From contig JBOZIK010000001.1 of assembly GCA_051453625.1 (NCBI GenBank), forward strand, positions 18,534,450 through 18,598,449: a stretch of DNA of 64,000 bases, written 5' to 3'. Below the pieces are notes generated by a model. That model searched no databases and was not told where the DNA came from. It saw only the letters and a program-made list of their open reading frames with translations. A program made the translations under genes and the position numbers. Positions 35,542 to 46,239 of this stretch are shown one piece after another; the stretch's first letter is position 1; every line of letters starts with the position of its first letter. Source of the DNA: Welwitschia mirabilis. Lineage: Eukaryota; Gnetophyta; Gnetopsida; Welwitschiales.

Positions 35542-36623
35542 TGATAAGGTAAAGATATTTGCAAATATTATGTTACTTTTTTTAGTTAATAATGAATGAA
35601 ATGCAAAATATTTAGTGTTATATTCTATGAAAGGCCTTTATTTTATATCATCATCATTATTATTAATATGTANNNNNNNNNNNNNNNNNNNNNNNNNNNN
35701 NNNNNNNNNNNNNNNNNNNNNNNNNNNNNNNNNNNNNNNNNNNNNNNNNNNNNNNNNNNNNNNNNNNNNNNNATGTATGTAACTAACCTTATTTTTTAGG
35801 ATAATATAAATGTATAATAAACTAAAAGAACTACTAATAAAGGAGAAATAATTAAAACAATATTAGAGATGGCATGAAAGGTTGAGAGTACAAAGCAACA
35901 TAAGAAGACCTATTGGAAGCTTGGGAGAGGTCATACAAGGAAGGGGAGATAAACAACTAAGATGTCATAGATATATATGCATTGGGAAGAGAAGGTGGGG
36001 ATCTTTTTGAGAATTCTAAACAAATCTTGAAAAAATATCTAAAAGAAGGAGAAGATTACAAAGGAAGAGCTACAAAGTAAATTCCAAATTTTGGTACTTG
36101 TTGTTATTCATAGAAAACTATTTTACTTTTATATTTCATGAAAGTAATATAAGCTTTGTTATTCTGAAAAGAATCTTACATTACTATACATGAGATTTGG
36201 AAAAGTTGCATGTTGGTTATTTCTTGCTCTTAATATTTATATTAACTAGAGTTAATATTAAGAAAGTGTATGAGTTAGAAATAGGTGATGCACAAATATG
36301 GCCATGGTTTTCTTTATTCTTTGTTTACTTTCCTTTTTTATCCTTTGTAAATACTATTAATATTATATAAATGATTAAAACAAAATTTGCTAAAAAAAAT
36401 ATTCTTAATAAAGAATGTTTTTTGATGTAAAGAAAGAATCTTCAATTAAGTTAAAAGCATGAAAAGATTCTTCATATAAAATTTAATAATTATTAATCTT
36501 GTGGTGTAGCTATACAGTTTCAATTTGTCTAGCATATTGTTATGTAAATTAGCCTTTTATTACATCTTCTAATAAAAATAATTTCCCATTTTGAGTGCTT
36601 TTAGTAAATTTACAACCTTGTTA
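35542..36623 (+). mobile_element. 3' LTR of gypsy element E
   Basis: Starts TGATAAGG right after gtatgggaggaaa and aligns with 49917-50863 and 61253-61648. It includes a 100-N gap at 35673-35772 (probably over a taatcatcat-type microsatellite) and a tatataaat TATA-like word near 36365. It ends near cttgtta at 36623, then cttat and copia sequence. Confidence 0.8.
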
Positions 36624-36635
36624 CTTATGCTTCAA

Positions 36636-36647
36636 GCTCTGATACCA
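36636..36647 (-). promoter_or_regulatory. Copia primer-binding site (initiator tRNA-Met type)
   Basis: The minus strand reads TGGTATCAGAGC, the classic plant copia site complementary to initiator tRNA-Met. It is three bases past the LTR end (TATTAACA, at 36651). Only a few bases of internal copia sequence remain beyond it before the LTR of E. Confidence 0.9.
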
Positions 36648-36650
36648 CTA

Positions 36651-37723
36651 TGTTAATAGATGATTGGTGGATCTTATAAAGATGTCTCTGATTTTGAAGA
36701 TATTTCTACTATTAAAAAGTTCTATATAGAATGCAATTTATTAACAAAAGACATCTTTGATGTTGAAGATGTCTATTCTATAATATGAATTATTTGTCAA
36801 TTGACATCTATCTTGAAAGTTTAATTATCTAATAGTAGATATCTCTAGTAAGGATGACATCTATCATAAAAGATTAACTTGTATTATAGTAGGTAACTCT
36901 AAGTTTGGAAGATGTCTCTGAGTTGTGAAAGACATCTACTTCAAGAAAGATGTCTTTGATATGAAACACATCTATCCAGCATTTACTATAAAACTACTTT
37001 TAAATCACATGAAATTGGTATTTTGACATTACAATTCTTGGAACAAAGTTTTAACAATAATCTTAGCCATCCAGAAAAATGTAAGATCATCTTTCACACA
37101 AGATTTTTCAATATTCTTTCTAGCTAAATCTTTAAGGAATTTCATTCTTAATTTAAAATGTGCTTGTTATCAAGATTTACATGAAATAGTGTATCTTTAC
37201 TTATTTCTTTGAGAGGAATAGTTTAAAACCTTTAAATAAGAGGAAATATCATTTGCATGTAACATGCAACTTGAAATATTCAAGATTCAACCTTAGATTT
37301 ACTAGCTGTTCAACATTTCCATTTAAAATCTAGCTATTCTTAAATAGATCTATTACTTATTTTCAGATTTGAGAAAACAAGAGACAAAATACATCAATAA
37401 TTCTTTTATTCTTTCATGCAAACATATATGTGAGTGAATTCAAGTAGGATTCAAGGATTACTAAAGAAAAAAAAAAACTAAATAATCAAGCAAAAATCAT
37501 GAAAATTTTTTGGAAAAATTTCTCGAGCATTTCATTCATCTCTTTACAAGGCATCAATCTTGTGATTCTACATTAATATTTGGCTTATATAGAAGATTTT
37601 GAAGTCATTCCTTATTCTCTAATCCATGTGTGATCTAATCCCTTACAAGAGAAACTAACATTACTTTCTAACGTAAATTTTTCTAATCTCACGACTCTCT
37701 AAAAATTAACATTAAAACATAAT
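36651..37723 (-). mobile_element. LTR of copia B, main part
   Basis: Aligns with the LTR of copia A (24605-25690). It is interrupted at 37723 by element G and resumes at 45025. It carries a primer site on one side and, across the insertion, RNase H and a polypurine region on the other. Confidence 0.85.
37719..37723 (+). repeat. Target-site duplication of element G, left copy
   Basis: ataat, repeated at 45020-45024. Copia A at 25690-25700 shows the site with one copy. Confidence 0.8.
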
Positions 37724-37936
37724 TGTTTACAAGTAAAAATTTACATTGTATGTAAGTAAAATTAATTAATTAGCATAGGAAAAGGCATTTAATTCATTGA
37801 TTTATCATAAAATAATTTCTTTTACCCTTTTTATTATGTTCTCATGAAAATATGAGTTTTTTCCTAACATTAGTAGGCCTGTTACTACCTTTTGAAGAAC
37901 ATTTTCAAACTTGAAAAAATTCCAATGCAAATTTTT

Positions 37937-38012
37937 GGCACCATTGGCTAAGACTACTGGTGTCGCTAGCTAGAACAACTAGTGCCACTAGCCAAGAGTA
38001 CTAGCATTACTG
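37937..38012 (+). repeat. 22-bp minisatellite in 5' LTR of G
   Basis: Units at 37937, 37959 and 37981, each exactly 22 bp, like ggcaccattggctaagactact, plus a partial fourth. The 3' LTR has one full unit (43807) and a partial second. Confidence 0.85.
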
Positions 38013-38414
38013 AATTTTTAAGATAGACTGAGTCGAAAGTCATGTTCCTACATTATTTTGGGGGTTTTATTATGATTAAATTATGGGATACGTCAAAAAT
38101 TGATTAGATTAAATCTTAAACTTTAATGACACATGGCAAAAGTACAAGACGACACATCGTAGTGACATGTGATAACAACAAGGATGATCACATGGAGGAT
38201 AGATGACATGACATTTGTGAGTAGTGTCTTCAGTAGTTAAAAGAGATGTTATTGTCATGTTTGCATAAGAAGACAAAGAATCCTTCTTTATGGCTACATG
38301 CCAAAAATTATAACTTCCTCCTTAGTAACTGCCCTAATGTAATCCCCTTATGTAATGTCCCACTAACTGCTCACCTGATGTAATCATGACCAGCTCTCCA
38401 AGCCTTCCCTCATC

Positions 38415-38424
38415 TATAAAAGGG
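38415..38424 (+). promoter_or_regulatory. TATA box in 5' LTR of G
   Basis: tataaaaggg, mirrored by an identical word at 44241-44250 in the 3' LTR and by a decayed tacaaaaagg at 8606 in copy 2. Confidence 0.8.
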
Positions 38425-39204
38425 CTTTGAGCCTCNNNNNNNNNNATGGATATTTTATTTGCCTAACATGGTGAGAATACCTAAACTGCTAGAATGTCAT
38501 AGTGTTCATATTTCTTAGGGGTAGATTGTTCCAAGGCTAGTTGAGAAGTCCTTCATCTCTATCTCTCTCTTCATTAATGTAGAGTATGCTTTCAGTTTTA
38601 GTAAAAGGATTGACTTTTAATTATTTCATTGTTAATGATTATTCACTTAATATTAGCAATCTTTAGGTGGAACTAGTTCTTAAGTTTCTTTTAATGTTTC
38701 ATTGTTAATGCACATTCAATTAGTAGTAACAATTTTTAGATGAATTTATTTTATTATCAAGTTCTTTCATACCGAGTAAGTTATTTGAGGTTACTTATAA
38801 AATATCAGAGTCAATATCATTTGATGAATCTTGTATGCCTTTTTTCATACTTTCCATGTTTACAAGGAAGATGAAGGATCAATTGGACTAAATAACTCCC
38901 CAATATTCATGTAGTGGATGAGATTATGCCTCTATGCCAAGCCTTAATGACTTGATGATTTTAGTTGTATTTTAAGATACAAGAGTTATTAGAAGAAGGT
39001 GGAGCATTAGATCAATTAATTAGACCTTTGGAATACTTCATTCCCTTACGACATCAATCAAATATCAAACTAAATCTCAACATCTACTTTTTATTTTGTT
39101 GTGATTTCTATTGTAAGTTCTGAGTATCACATAAATTCTAATGGAAGAATGATACGAGGTTCTACCTAGTTAAATTGGGTTCATTACTATACATGAATAA
39201 ATAT

Positions 39205-39222
39205 TGGCATCATTGCCAGGAA
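39205..39222 (+). promoter_or_regulatory. Primer-binding site of element G, CpG-decayed
   Basis: tggcatcattgccaggaa lies 11 bp after the LTR end. It equals the common Athila-type site tggcgccgttgccgggga with five changes, all C-to-T or G-to-A. The ancestral primer was probably an Asp-type tRNA (from memory). Confidence 0.8.
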
Positions 39223-40464
39223 TACTAGTACGATAGCTTTCAAAGAGTCCATAATTTTCTTCTTGCATGTTTTTAGTTAGTTTTTATTTTTCTTGTAATG
39301 GATACTTGTCCTTTTTCTAGTCGTACCTAAAATAGTCCTTTCTCTTTTATTTGTGTGTTTTTCTTTCCTTCTAGTGATGGGTCCCAGTTGTTTTCTAGTG
39401 AAACCCAAACTGGTTCTAATTGTTGAGTTTAGTTTTTTAATATAGTAGCTAAAATTTCATTTCTACATCTGATATTTCATGTTGCAGGTCTAATAAATTT
39501 CCTACATGTTGTAACCAAACCAAGATCATGAATTAAAAAATACTAAACTCTAATAATTTTGAGTGTTTTATATTTTATTTCTTATGTAATTTTTAGTTTT
39601 TATTCTATTAAATTCCAATAAAATCTTCAAAAAAAATTTAGAATTTATTTCCCTAGATGTTTCTTTAAAAAATACTATCATTACTGTATAGATGCCATCT
39701 GCTTTTTCGCATATTTTTCACTCAAATTCTTCTCTAACTCTCTTGAATCTCTTAAAACCTTTTTGACATTGGGAATCCTCTAAAGTGGTAAAAAATTTAG
39801 GAAAATGTGAACCTTTAGTGAAAATCATAACCCATTTTCTAAAACTTAACAATGAGTTAGACACTTAACCCATTCGAAACACCTTATGAATCATAATCTG
39901 TCTACCCCTATAGTTTTCAGAATTATAATTAACCCAAATGAACTATAGGGGACTGCATTCGATTAAAATAAACTCTAGGGAACTACCTTTGATGCAATTA
40001 ATATTATCTTTAATCCATAAATCCTTTCAACAATAGATAGACCTTTGGAGAATATTTTTAACCTCATCCATATATAGACTAATGTCCTTGTAATGTTAAG
40101 TTTTAAAATCTATATATCAAACAATAGGAATTTAATCCCATGCCTTTCATTACCCCTTCAATCTTTATTCTTTGTTCTCATTTTCATATTCATCATTCTT
40201 TAATCCTTATCTTTAATATTCCTTTTAATATCCTTCATCATTTAACTAATACCTATTATTTTCCTACATCCAACAAGCTACTTTACATTCCTTTAAAGAT
40301 ATCTTTCAAGATTCTTAAAAGGTGTTGTTTAAATAACTTCTAACATGTCTCAATCTCCCTCAAATTCTTTAGAACAAGCCACTAATAAAACCAATAAAAA
40401 TATTGAGCAACTTCTTTAATAAACAACTAAGACCAACGCTCAAGTCCCTAGGGATCTTAACTAA
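39223..40464 (+). other. Leader of element G, no clear gene
   Basis: Between the primer site and the first coherent frame. An ATG at 40345 opens only 24 codons (MSQSPSNSLEQATNKTNKN). No motif recognised. Confidence 0.4.
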
Positions 40465-41460
40465 TAATAATAAGAAAAACCCCTTATACATTCCATGAAC
40501 ATAAAATCCTTAAAAATTTTGAAAGGATTAACAAGATTAGAATTAATGTCATCCAAATCATATCCTTTAGGAACGAGAAAGGAGCCCAGGAGAAGAAACC
40601 CAATAAAAACCATATAAGAAAAGCCAAGAAGACCTTGAGTTTCAAAACACCTTAGAGAGTGAATGATTAAGTGCAAATAGGTTCTATAGACATATCAAAT
40701 GATGATCAATCAGTAGGAAGTAAGCAATCATTTGAGGAAGATGGCAAATTCGACAGCTACACAATAGAGGATGAATTGATAAGCAACATTAATGAAATGG
40801 ACAACATTGAAAATGAATTCATCTTTGAACCTCAACCATTGTCACTTGAGTAATCACTTGAGAAAGATTTCCTTAATAACATTAATGAAGAGGATAAAAT
40901 TAGCCAAAAGCCTATTCATAATCCATCCTATGAAGAGTCTTTATCTTTTTTTTTACCAACCTATTGAGTTAATAATGTCACTTTCATCTTATATTCTAAG
41001 TAAGACTCAAATATCAATGACAAAGACAAATCCTCTATACTTTTAAAATTATTTTTTAATAAGATTCTTGATGATCATTCATCTTTTCTAATGATTTTTA
41101 ATTTATCTTTATCTTTACCCCCAAAAGATGTCTTGCATGAGTTATTGAACAAACAAAAATAGGCTAAAGGATGGACAATTTCTAATTTCAAATGCATTAA
41201 TTTTACTGCTAGTGTTGATGTTCTTCTGATTTTTATGGAGTCTTGCGTAGATATTTAGAAGAATTATCTCTCATATTTGAATGATTAGCATAATTTCAAT
41301 TCATCATTCAACCATTGCATTCACCATTTTGAACCTTCATACATGCAGTACCTTAGAAAATCCTTGCAAAATTTTTAATTTCTTCATGTGATTTTAAATT
41401 AGATTTCTTTTAGAGTAGATTTTAATTTTAAAATAGATGTAGATTTTAAAAAAAAGAAAA
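40465..41460 (+). pseudogene. Unidentified acidic ORF of element G
   Basis: A frame from about 40465 is basic first (NEKGAQEKKPNKNHIRKAKK), then acidic (GSKQSFEEDGKFDSY, EDELISNINEMDNIENEF, then after a TAG SLEKDFLNNINEEDKISQ). The open part with its own ATG is 40671-40853. Later pieces such as LSLPPKDVLHELLNKQK and HHFEPSYMQYLRKSLQNF follow with shifts and stops. No gag zinc knuckle, protease or RT motif. It occupies the place of gag-pol, as ORF-b of module H appears to. Confidence 0.45.
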
Positions 41461-41705
41461 ATGCTAAAAACATTTGTTTTTGATGTCCTTTCTCACCTTA
41501 AACTATACAAGTACTACTGCCTATATAATCACTATCTTAAATATTTTCAAGAAAATCCCAAATACCACCCACAACATAAAATAGATCATCATCATTTTAA
41601 GCTCCATCACCCTCTCCTTCCACTTTGGCTGCATCTAACAAAGTTCACCAACCATCCTTTCCTTCCATCCATCTACAAGTTTCTAAGATTGAATGATTCT
41701 TGCTG
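41461..41705 (+). pseudogene. Short coding-like remnant, unidentified
   Basis: One frame is open over 81 codons (NHYLKYFQENPKYHPQHKID); another has Ser/Pro-rich text. It lies just before the Athila 3' region, where the integrase tail would be, but no integrase motif could be read. Confidence 0.3.
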
Positions 41706-43590
41706 ATGACCATTAATGAAATAAACCAATAATAAGTGATCACATTATCATGGCAAATTAGGTAGAATTTAAGTCTGCTTATAGTTTTTCAATAAAAAGT
41801 TTTACTTATTTTTTAGTCAGCTTATTAAAGTTAGTTTTACTTAAGGTCTTCTAATTAAAAAATGTAGCTGAACTAAGGTGGAATCTACTTTTATACTATG
41901 TTAATTATTTTCAAAGCATTTTATGGAAATAAGATTTTTTTTGATTAGGTAATGAACCAATGAACCCTTCATGTGCATCAAAATTAACTGAATATGAGGA
42001 GTAATTAAAAGAAAATGAAAAACATCCTCTCCAAAAAGCACATTATTTAGTGATCAATTAAAAGTTGGATTTAGCTAACTGTATCAGGGTCATGAATGCT
42101 CACTGACAATGTAGCTCTAACAATTTATTTTATAACATTTTCAACTGCATCAGGGCTATAAATCCTCACTAGCTATGCAACACTAACTCTTTCATACATT
42201 AACATACTTAAGTCTATTGGAAAGATATGTTATAACACTTGATGCTAGATTTGATCTAAATTCTTAAAACAAGAAGCAAAGTATGATCATGAAAAAGGTA
42301 AAAATTGGAATGAAAAAGGTGGAACTAAGAGATTCTTTTGTGTTTACTTTCCTTAGCTTGTATACTTGAAAGTTTGGTCAATGGATTTTTAATTGCTTAT
42401 AGGTTTACTTAAAGGATATCTTATTTGTTTAATATTATGACACTTTTTAAATANNNNNNNNNNNNNNNNNNNNNNNNNNNNNNNNNNNNNNNNNNNNNNN
42501 NNNNNNNNNNNNNNNNNNNNNNNNNNNNNNNNNNNNNNNNNNNNNNNNNNNNNNNNNNNNNNNNNNNNNNNNNNNNNNNNNNNNNNNNNNNNNNNNNNNN
42601 NNNNNNNNNNNNNNNNNNNNNNNNNNNNNNNNNNNNNNNNNNNNNNNNNNNNNNNNNNNNNNNNNNNNNNNNNNNNNNNNNNNNNNNNNNNNNNNNNNNN
42701 NNNNNNNNNNNNNNNNNNNNNNNNNNNNNNNNNNNNNNNNNNNNNNNNNNNNNNNNNNNNNNNNNNNNNNNNNNNNNNNNNNNNNNNNNNNNNNNNNNNN
42801 NNNNNNNNNNNNNNNNNNNNNNNNNNNNNNNNNNNNNNNNNNNNNNNNNNNNNNNNNNNNNNNNNNNNNNNNNNNNNNNNNNNNNNNNNNNNNNNNNNNN
42901 NNNNNNNNNNNNNNNNNNNNNNNNNNNNNNNNNNNNNNNNNNNNNNNNNNNNNNNNNNNNNNNNNNNNNNNNNNNNNNNNNNNNNNNNNNNNNNNNNNNN
43001 NNNNNNNNNNNNNNNNNNNNNNNNNNNNNNNNNNNNNNNNNNNNNNNNNNNNNNNNNNNNNNNNNNNNNNNNNNNNNNNNNNNNNNNNNNNNNNNNNNNN
43101 NNNNNNNNNNNNNNNNNNNNNNNNNNNNNNNNNNNNNNNNNNNNNNNNNNNNNNNNNNNNNAGAATAAAATTTAAAAGAATTTTCAATAAATGTGGCAAT
43201 TAAATTAGGTATTCTATCTTTTAAATTTGTGGATGATGCAATTTTCATTAGGTTTCATGTTTTATTTTCTCTTAGATTATATTATGGTCTTATCTAAAAT
43301 ACTTATATTAATATTATTTCCTAGCCTTGTGGTTTATTCTCAAAAGCTTTGTATTAAATTTTCTCTCTCTTTAAGTTTAAGAACAAAGTTTACTTTTGGT
43401 TGGGGGTATGACACCCATTTTTATAGAATTTTTCCAATTTTGATGCCTTAATTATCAGAAATTAATCAAAATTTTTTGAAGATGATATCATTTCCATAAT
43501 TAACCATTTTGACTTAGACAAATTTCCCATGTTCATCATTTTTGTATCAACCTTTTACTAAGATTCTAATAAAAGTCTAGTTAGGGGTTG
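41706..43590 (+). mobile_element. Athila-family 3' non-coding region of element G
   Basis: Homologous to 1200-2137 and 6700-8011, including the doubled repeat (42081/42147). It has a 705-N gap at 42457-43161 and ends in a polypurine-like tract (aaaagtctagttagggg, 43571-43587) before the 3' LTR. Confidence 0.75.
42457..43161. other. Assembly gap (705 N)
   Basis: Within the 3' region of element G. The long open frames predicted here consist of N. Confidence 0.95.
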
Positions 43591-45019
43591 TGTCTACATG
43601 CAAAAATTGAAATTCGACCCAAGTGTAACCGATCAATTTAGCATAGGAAATGACATTTAATTTATTAATTCATCATAAAATGATATCTTTTACTCTTTTT
43701 ATCATCTTTTCAAAAAAATATGAGCTTTCCCCTAATATTAATAGGTTTATTGCTAGCTTCTGAAGAACATTGCTAAACTTGAAGAAATCCCACCACATAA
43801 CACACTAGCACCACTGGCTAGGACTACTGGCACTATTGGCTTTCTGATGTAGACTAATTTAAAACTCATGTTGCTACATTATTTTAGGGATTTCATCATA
43901 ATTAACTCATGTGATGAGTTAGAAATTGATCAAATTAAATCTTAAACTTTGACGACGCATGGCCAAAGTATAAGATGACATGTTATAGTGACATGTGGCA
44001 GTAACGAGGATGGTCACATGGAAGATACATGACATGGCACGTGTTGGTAGTATTATCAATAATCAAAAGACATGTCATCATCATTTTTTCATAAGAAGAT
44101 AAATAATCCTTCTTTATGCCTAAATTCCAAAAATTATAACTTCCTCCTTAAGTAACTGTCCTAATGTAATTCCCTTATGTAACTGCCCACTGACTACTCA
44201 TCTAACACAATCATGATAAGATTTCCAAGCCTTCCTCATTTATAAAAGGGCCTTCAGCCCCCATTTTAATGGATCTTTTGGTTGACTAACATAGTGGAAA
44301 GCCTTAAAGTGCTAGGATGTCATGATGTTCTAATCATCTTTTTTGGGGATGGATTATTCCAAGGTTAGTTAAGGAGTCCTTCATCTTCATCTCTCTCTCC
44401 ATTGTTGTAATGTTAAGGATTGAGTTTTCATTCTTTCATTATTAATGATCATTCACTTGATATTAGCAATCTTTAATAGATTTAGTTCTTAAATTACTTT
44501 TAGTCTTTCATTGTTAATGCACATTCAATTGGGACTAGCGATCTTTAGATGAAGCTATTCTATTATCAAGTTCTTTTGTACCAAGTAAGTTGTTTGAGGT
44601 TACTTCTAAAATATCATAGTTATTATTGTTTGAGGGATCTTTTACACCTTTGTTCATAGTTTCCATACTTATGAAGGACTAGTTGTACTGGATAACTCAT
44701 TGACACTCATGTGGTGGATGAGATTATGCCTTCACACTAAGCCTTAATGATTTGATAATTTTAGTTGTATTTCAGGATACAAGAATCATTGAAAGGAGGT
44801 GGAGCATTAGGTAAATCAATTAGACATTTGGAGTACTTTGTTCCCTTATGACGTTAGCCACAGATCAAATTAAATCTCAACATCTAGTTTTTTGTTTTGT
44901 TGTGATTTTTATTGTAAGTTAGAATAGTTGTGTTTCTCTCATAAAGTTACCACATATATCATTGTGTAAAAATAATACTAGGTTCTACCTAGTTAAATCT
45001 AGTTCACTACTATAAACAA
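43591..45019 (+). mobile_element. 3' LTR of element G
   Basis: Starts TGTCTACATGC and aligns with 37724-39193. It has a TATA box at 44241 and 1.5 minisatellite units at 43807-43840. It ends ...tataaaca at 45018, with one extra base before the duplication. Confidence 0.85.
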
Positions 45020-45024
45020 ATAAT
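45020..45024 (+). repeat. Target-site duplication of element G, right copy
   Basis: ataat; after it, copia LTR sequence continues (gaaatgaagtacatgatg, matching aaataaagtatatgatg of copia A). Confidence 0.8.
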
Positions 45025-45078
45025 AATCATGAAATGAAGTACATGATGTGTCTGCATTAAATAACATTTACATCAACC
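45025..45078 (-). mobile_element. LTR of copia B, short part beyond G
   Basis: Matches 25695-25749 of copia A; in sense this is the LTR start, next to the polypurine region. Confidence 0.8.
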
Positions 45079-45161
45079 ATCCCACATTTGGGACAATGTG
45101 GAGATTAGATACTAGGGATAAAAGTATCATGTTTGATTTAGATGAAGTGGTTCATTTTATA

Positions 45162-45733
45162 NNNNNNNNNNNNNNNNNNNNNNNNNNNNNNNNNNNNNNN
45201 NNNNNNNNNNNNNNNNNNNNNNNNNNNNNNNNNNNNNNNNNNNNNNNNNNNNNNNNNNNNNNNNNNNNNNNNNNNNNNNNNNNNNNNNNNNNNNNNNNNN
45301 NNNNNNNNNNNNNNNNNNNNNNNNNNNNNNNNNNNNNNNNNNNNNNNNNNNNNNNNNNNNNNNNNNNNNNNNNNNNNNNNNNNNNNNNNNNNNNNNNNNN
45401 NNNNNNNNNNNNNNNNNNNNNNNNNNNNNNNNNNNNNNNNNNNNNNNNNNNNNNNNNNNNNNNNNNNNNNNNNNNNNNNNNNNNNNNNNNNNNNNNNNNN
45501 NNNNNNNNNNNNNNNNNNNNNNNNNNNNNNNNNNNNNNNNNNNNNNNNNNNNNNNNNNNNNNNNNNNNNNNNNNNNNNNNNNNNNNNNNNNNNNNNNNNN
45601 NNNNNNNNNNNNNNNNNNNNNNNNNNNNNNNNNNNNNNNNNNNNNNNNNNNNNNNNNNNNNNNNNNNNNNNNNNNNNNNNNNNNNNNNNNNNNNNNNNNN
45701 NNNNNNNNNNNNNNNNNNNNNNNNNNNNNNNNN
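45162..45733. other. Assembly gap (572 N)
   Basis: In copia A the flanking words (ttcattttata and tagattctttgtcaac) are separated by only a few bases, so B either has an insertion here or the gap length is not real. Confidence 0.9.
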
Positions 45734-45923
45734 TAGATTCTTTGTCAACATATGAGCATGATTGCTCCCTCCTTCACCTTTTCTTTTGTGAAGTAATACT
45801 TGGTTTTAATATGTTTACTTTTATTGTAAAGAGTGTGCTCTTAAGAGAGTATTATGATTGGCATATTATCGGCAAACATGTCAACTGGTGTTTTTACGTT
45901 TATTTACTATTATTTGAATAATT

Positions 45924-46220
45924 TTAAATCCATAAAATATGTTGGAGAGGGTAATCCATAAAGATGTCTTCAGCTTCAGTAGAGGAAAGAAACACACATA
46001 TTTGTTTTATTGACTTCCAATAGATTAGATTCCTTTCATGAAATATAATGAAGCTAGAAGTAAATTTTCTATCTTCAGTGGATCCAATCCAATTAGCATC
46101 ATAAGAACAATGAATATCTCCATCTCCTTTTTTAAATTTTAGTCCAAGTATAAGCGTGCAAAGCACATACCTTATGAGATGTTTCAAAGTAGTAAGATGG
46201 CTTTGTCCTGGTTCAACCAT
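45924..46220 (-). pseudogene. Copia B RNase H
   Basis: Open over 98 codons from 46220: PGQSHLTTLKHLIRYVLCTL, DANWIGSTEDRKFTSSFIIF, RNLIYWKSIKQICVFLSSTE, AED. This is the Ty1/copia RNase H pattern (WxGd..DRKSTSG..., SSTEAEY). The active-site Asp of DANW is present. It is preceded by a decayed RT and followed by the 3' LTR. Confidence 0.9.
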
Positions 46221-46239
46221 ATATCTAGATATAAATCAT

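Larger units (their letters stand above)
37724..39193 (+). mobile_element. 5' LTR of element G
   Basis: TG...CA ends (TGTTTAC...actataca). It aligns with 43591-45018. It contains a 22-bp minisatellite (37937-38012), a TATA box (38415) and a 10-N gap at 38436-38445. Confidence 0.85.
37724..45019 (+). mobile_element. Element G: Athila-like LTR element without pol, both LTRs present
   Basis: Left LTR 37724-39193, PBS 39205-39222, about 2.5 kb of internal sequence with unidentified ORFs, then the Athila-family 3' region (from about 41706, with a 705-N gap), polypurine tract and right LTR (43591-45018/45019). It is flanked by ataat on both sides. No RT, RNase H or integrase is seen, although part of the gap is unseen, so it is probably non-autonomous and mobilised by full Athila relatives. 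Confidence 0.8.

Noticed and set aside
42421-43248. Three overlapping 247-275 codon frames
   Set aside because: Artefact of the 705-N gap in element G.
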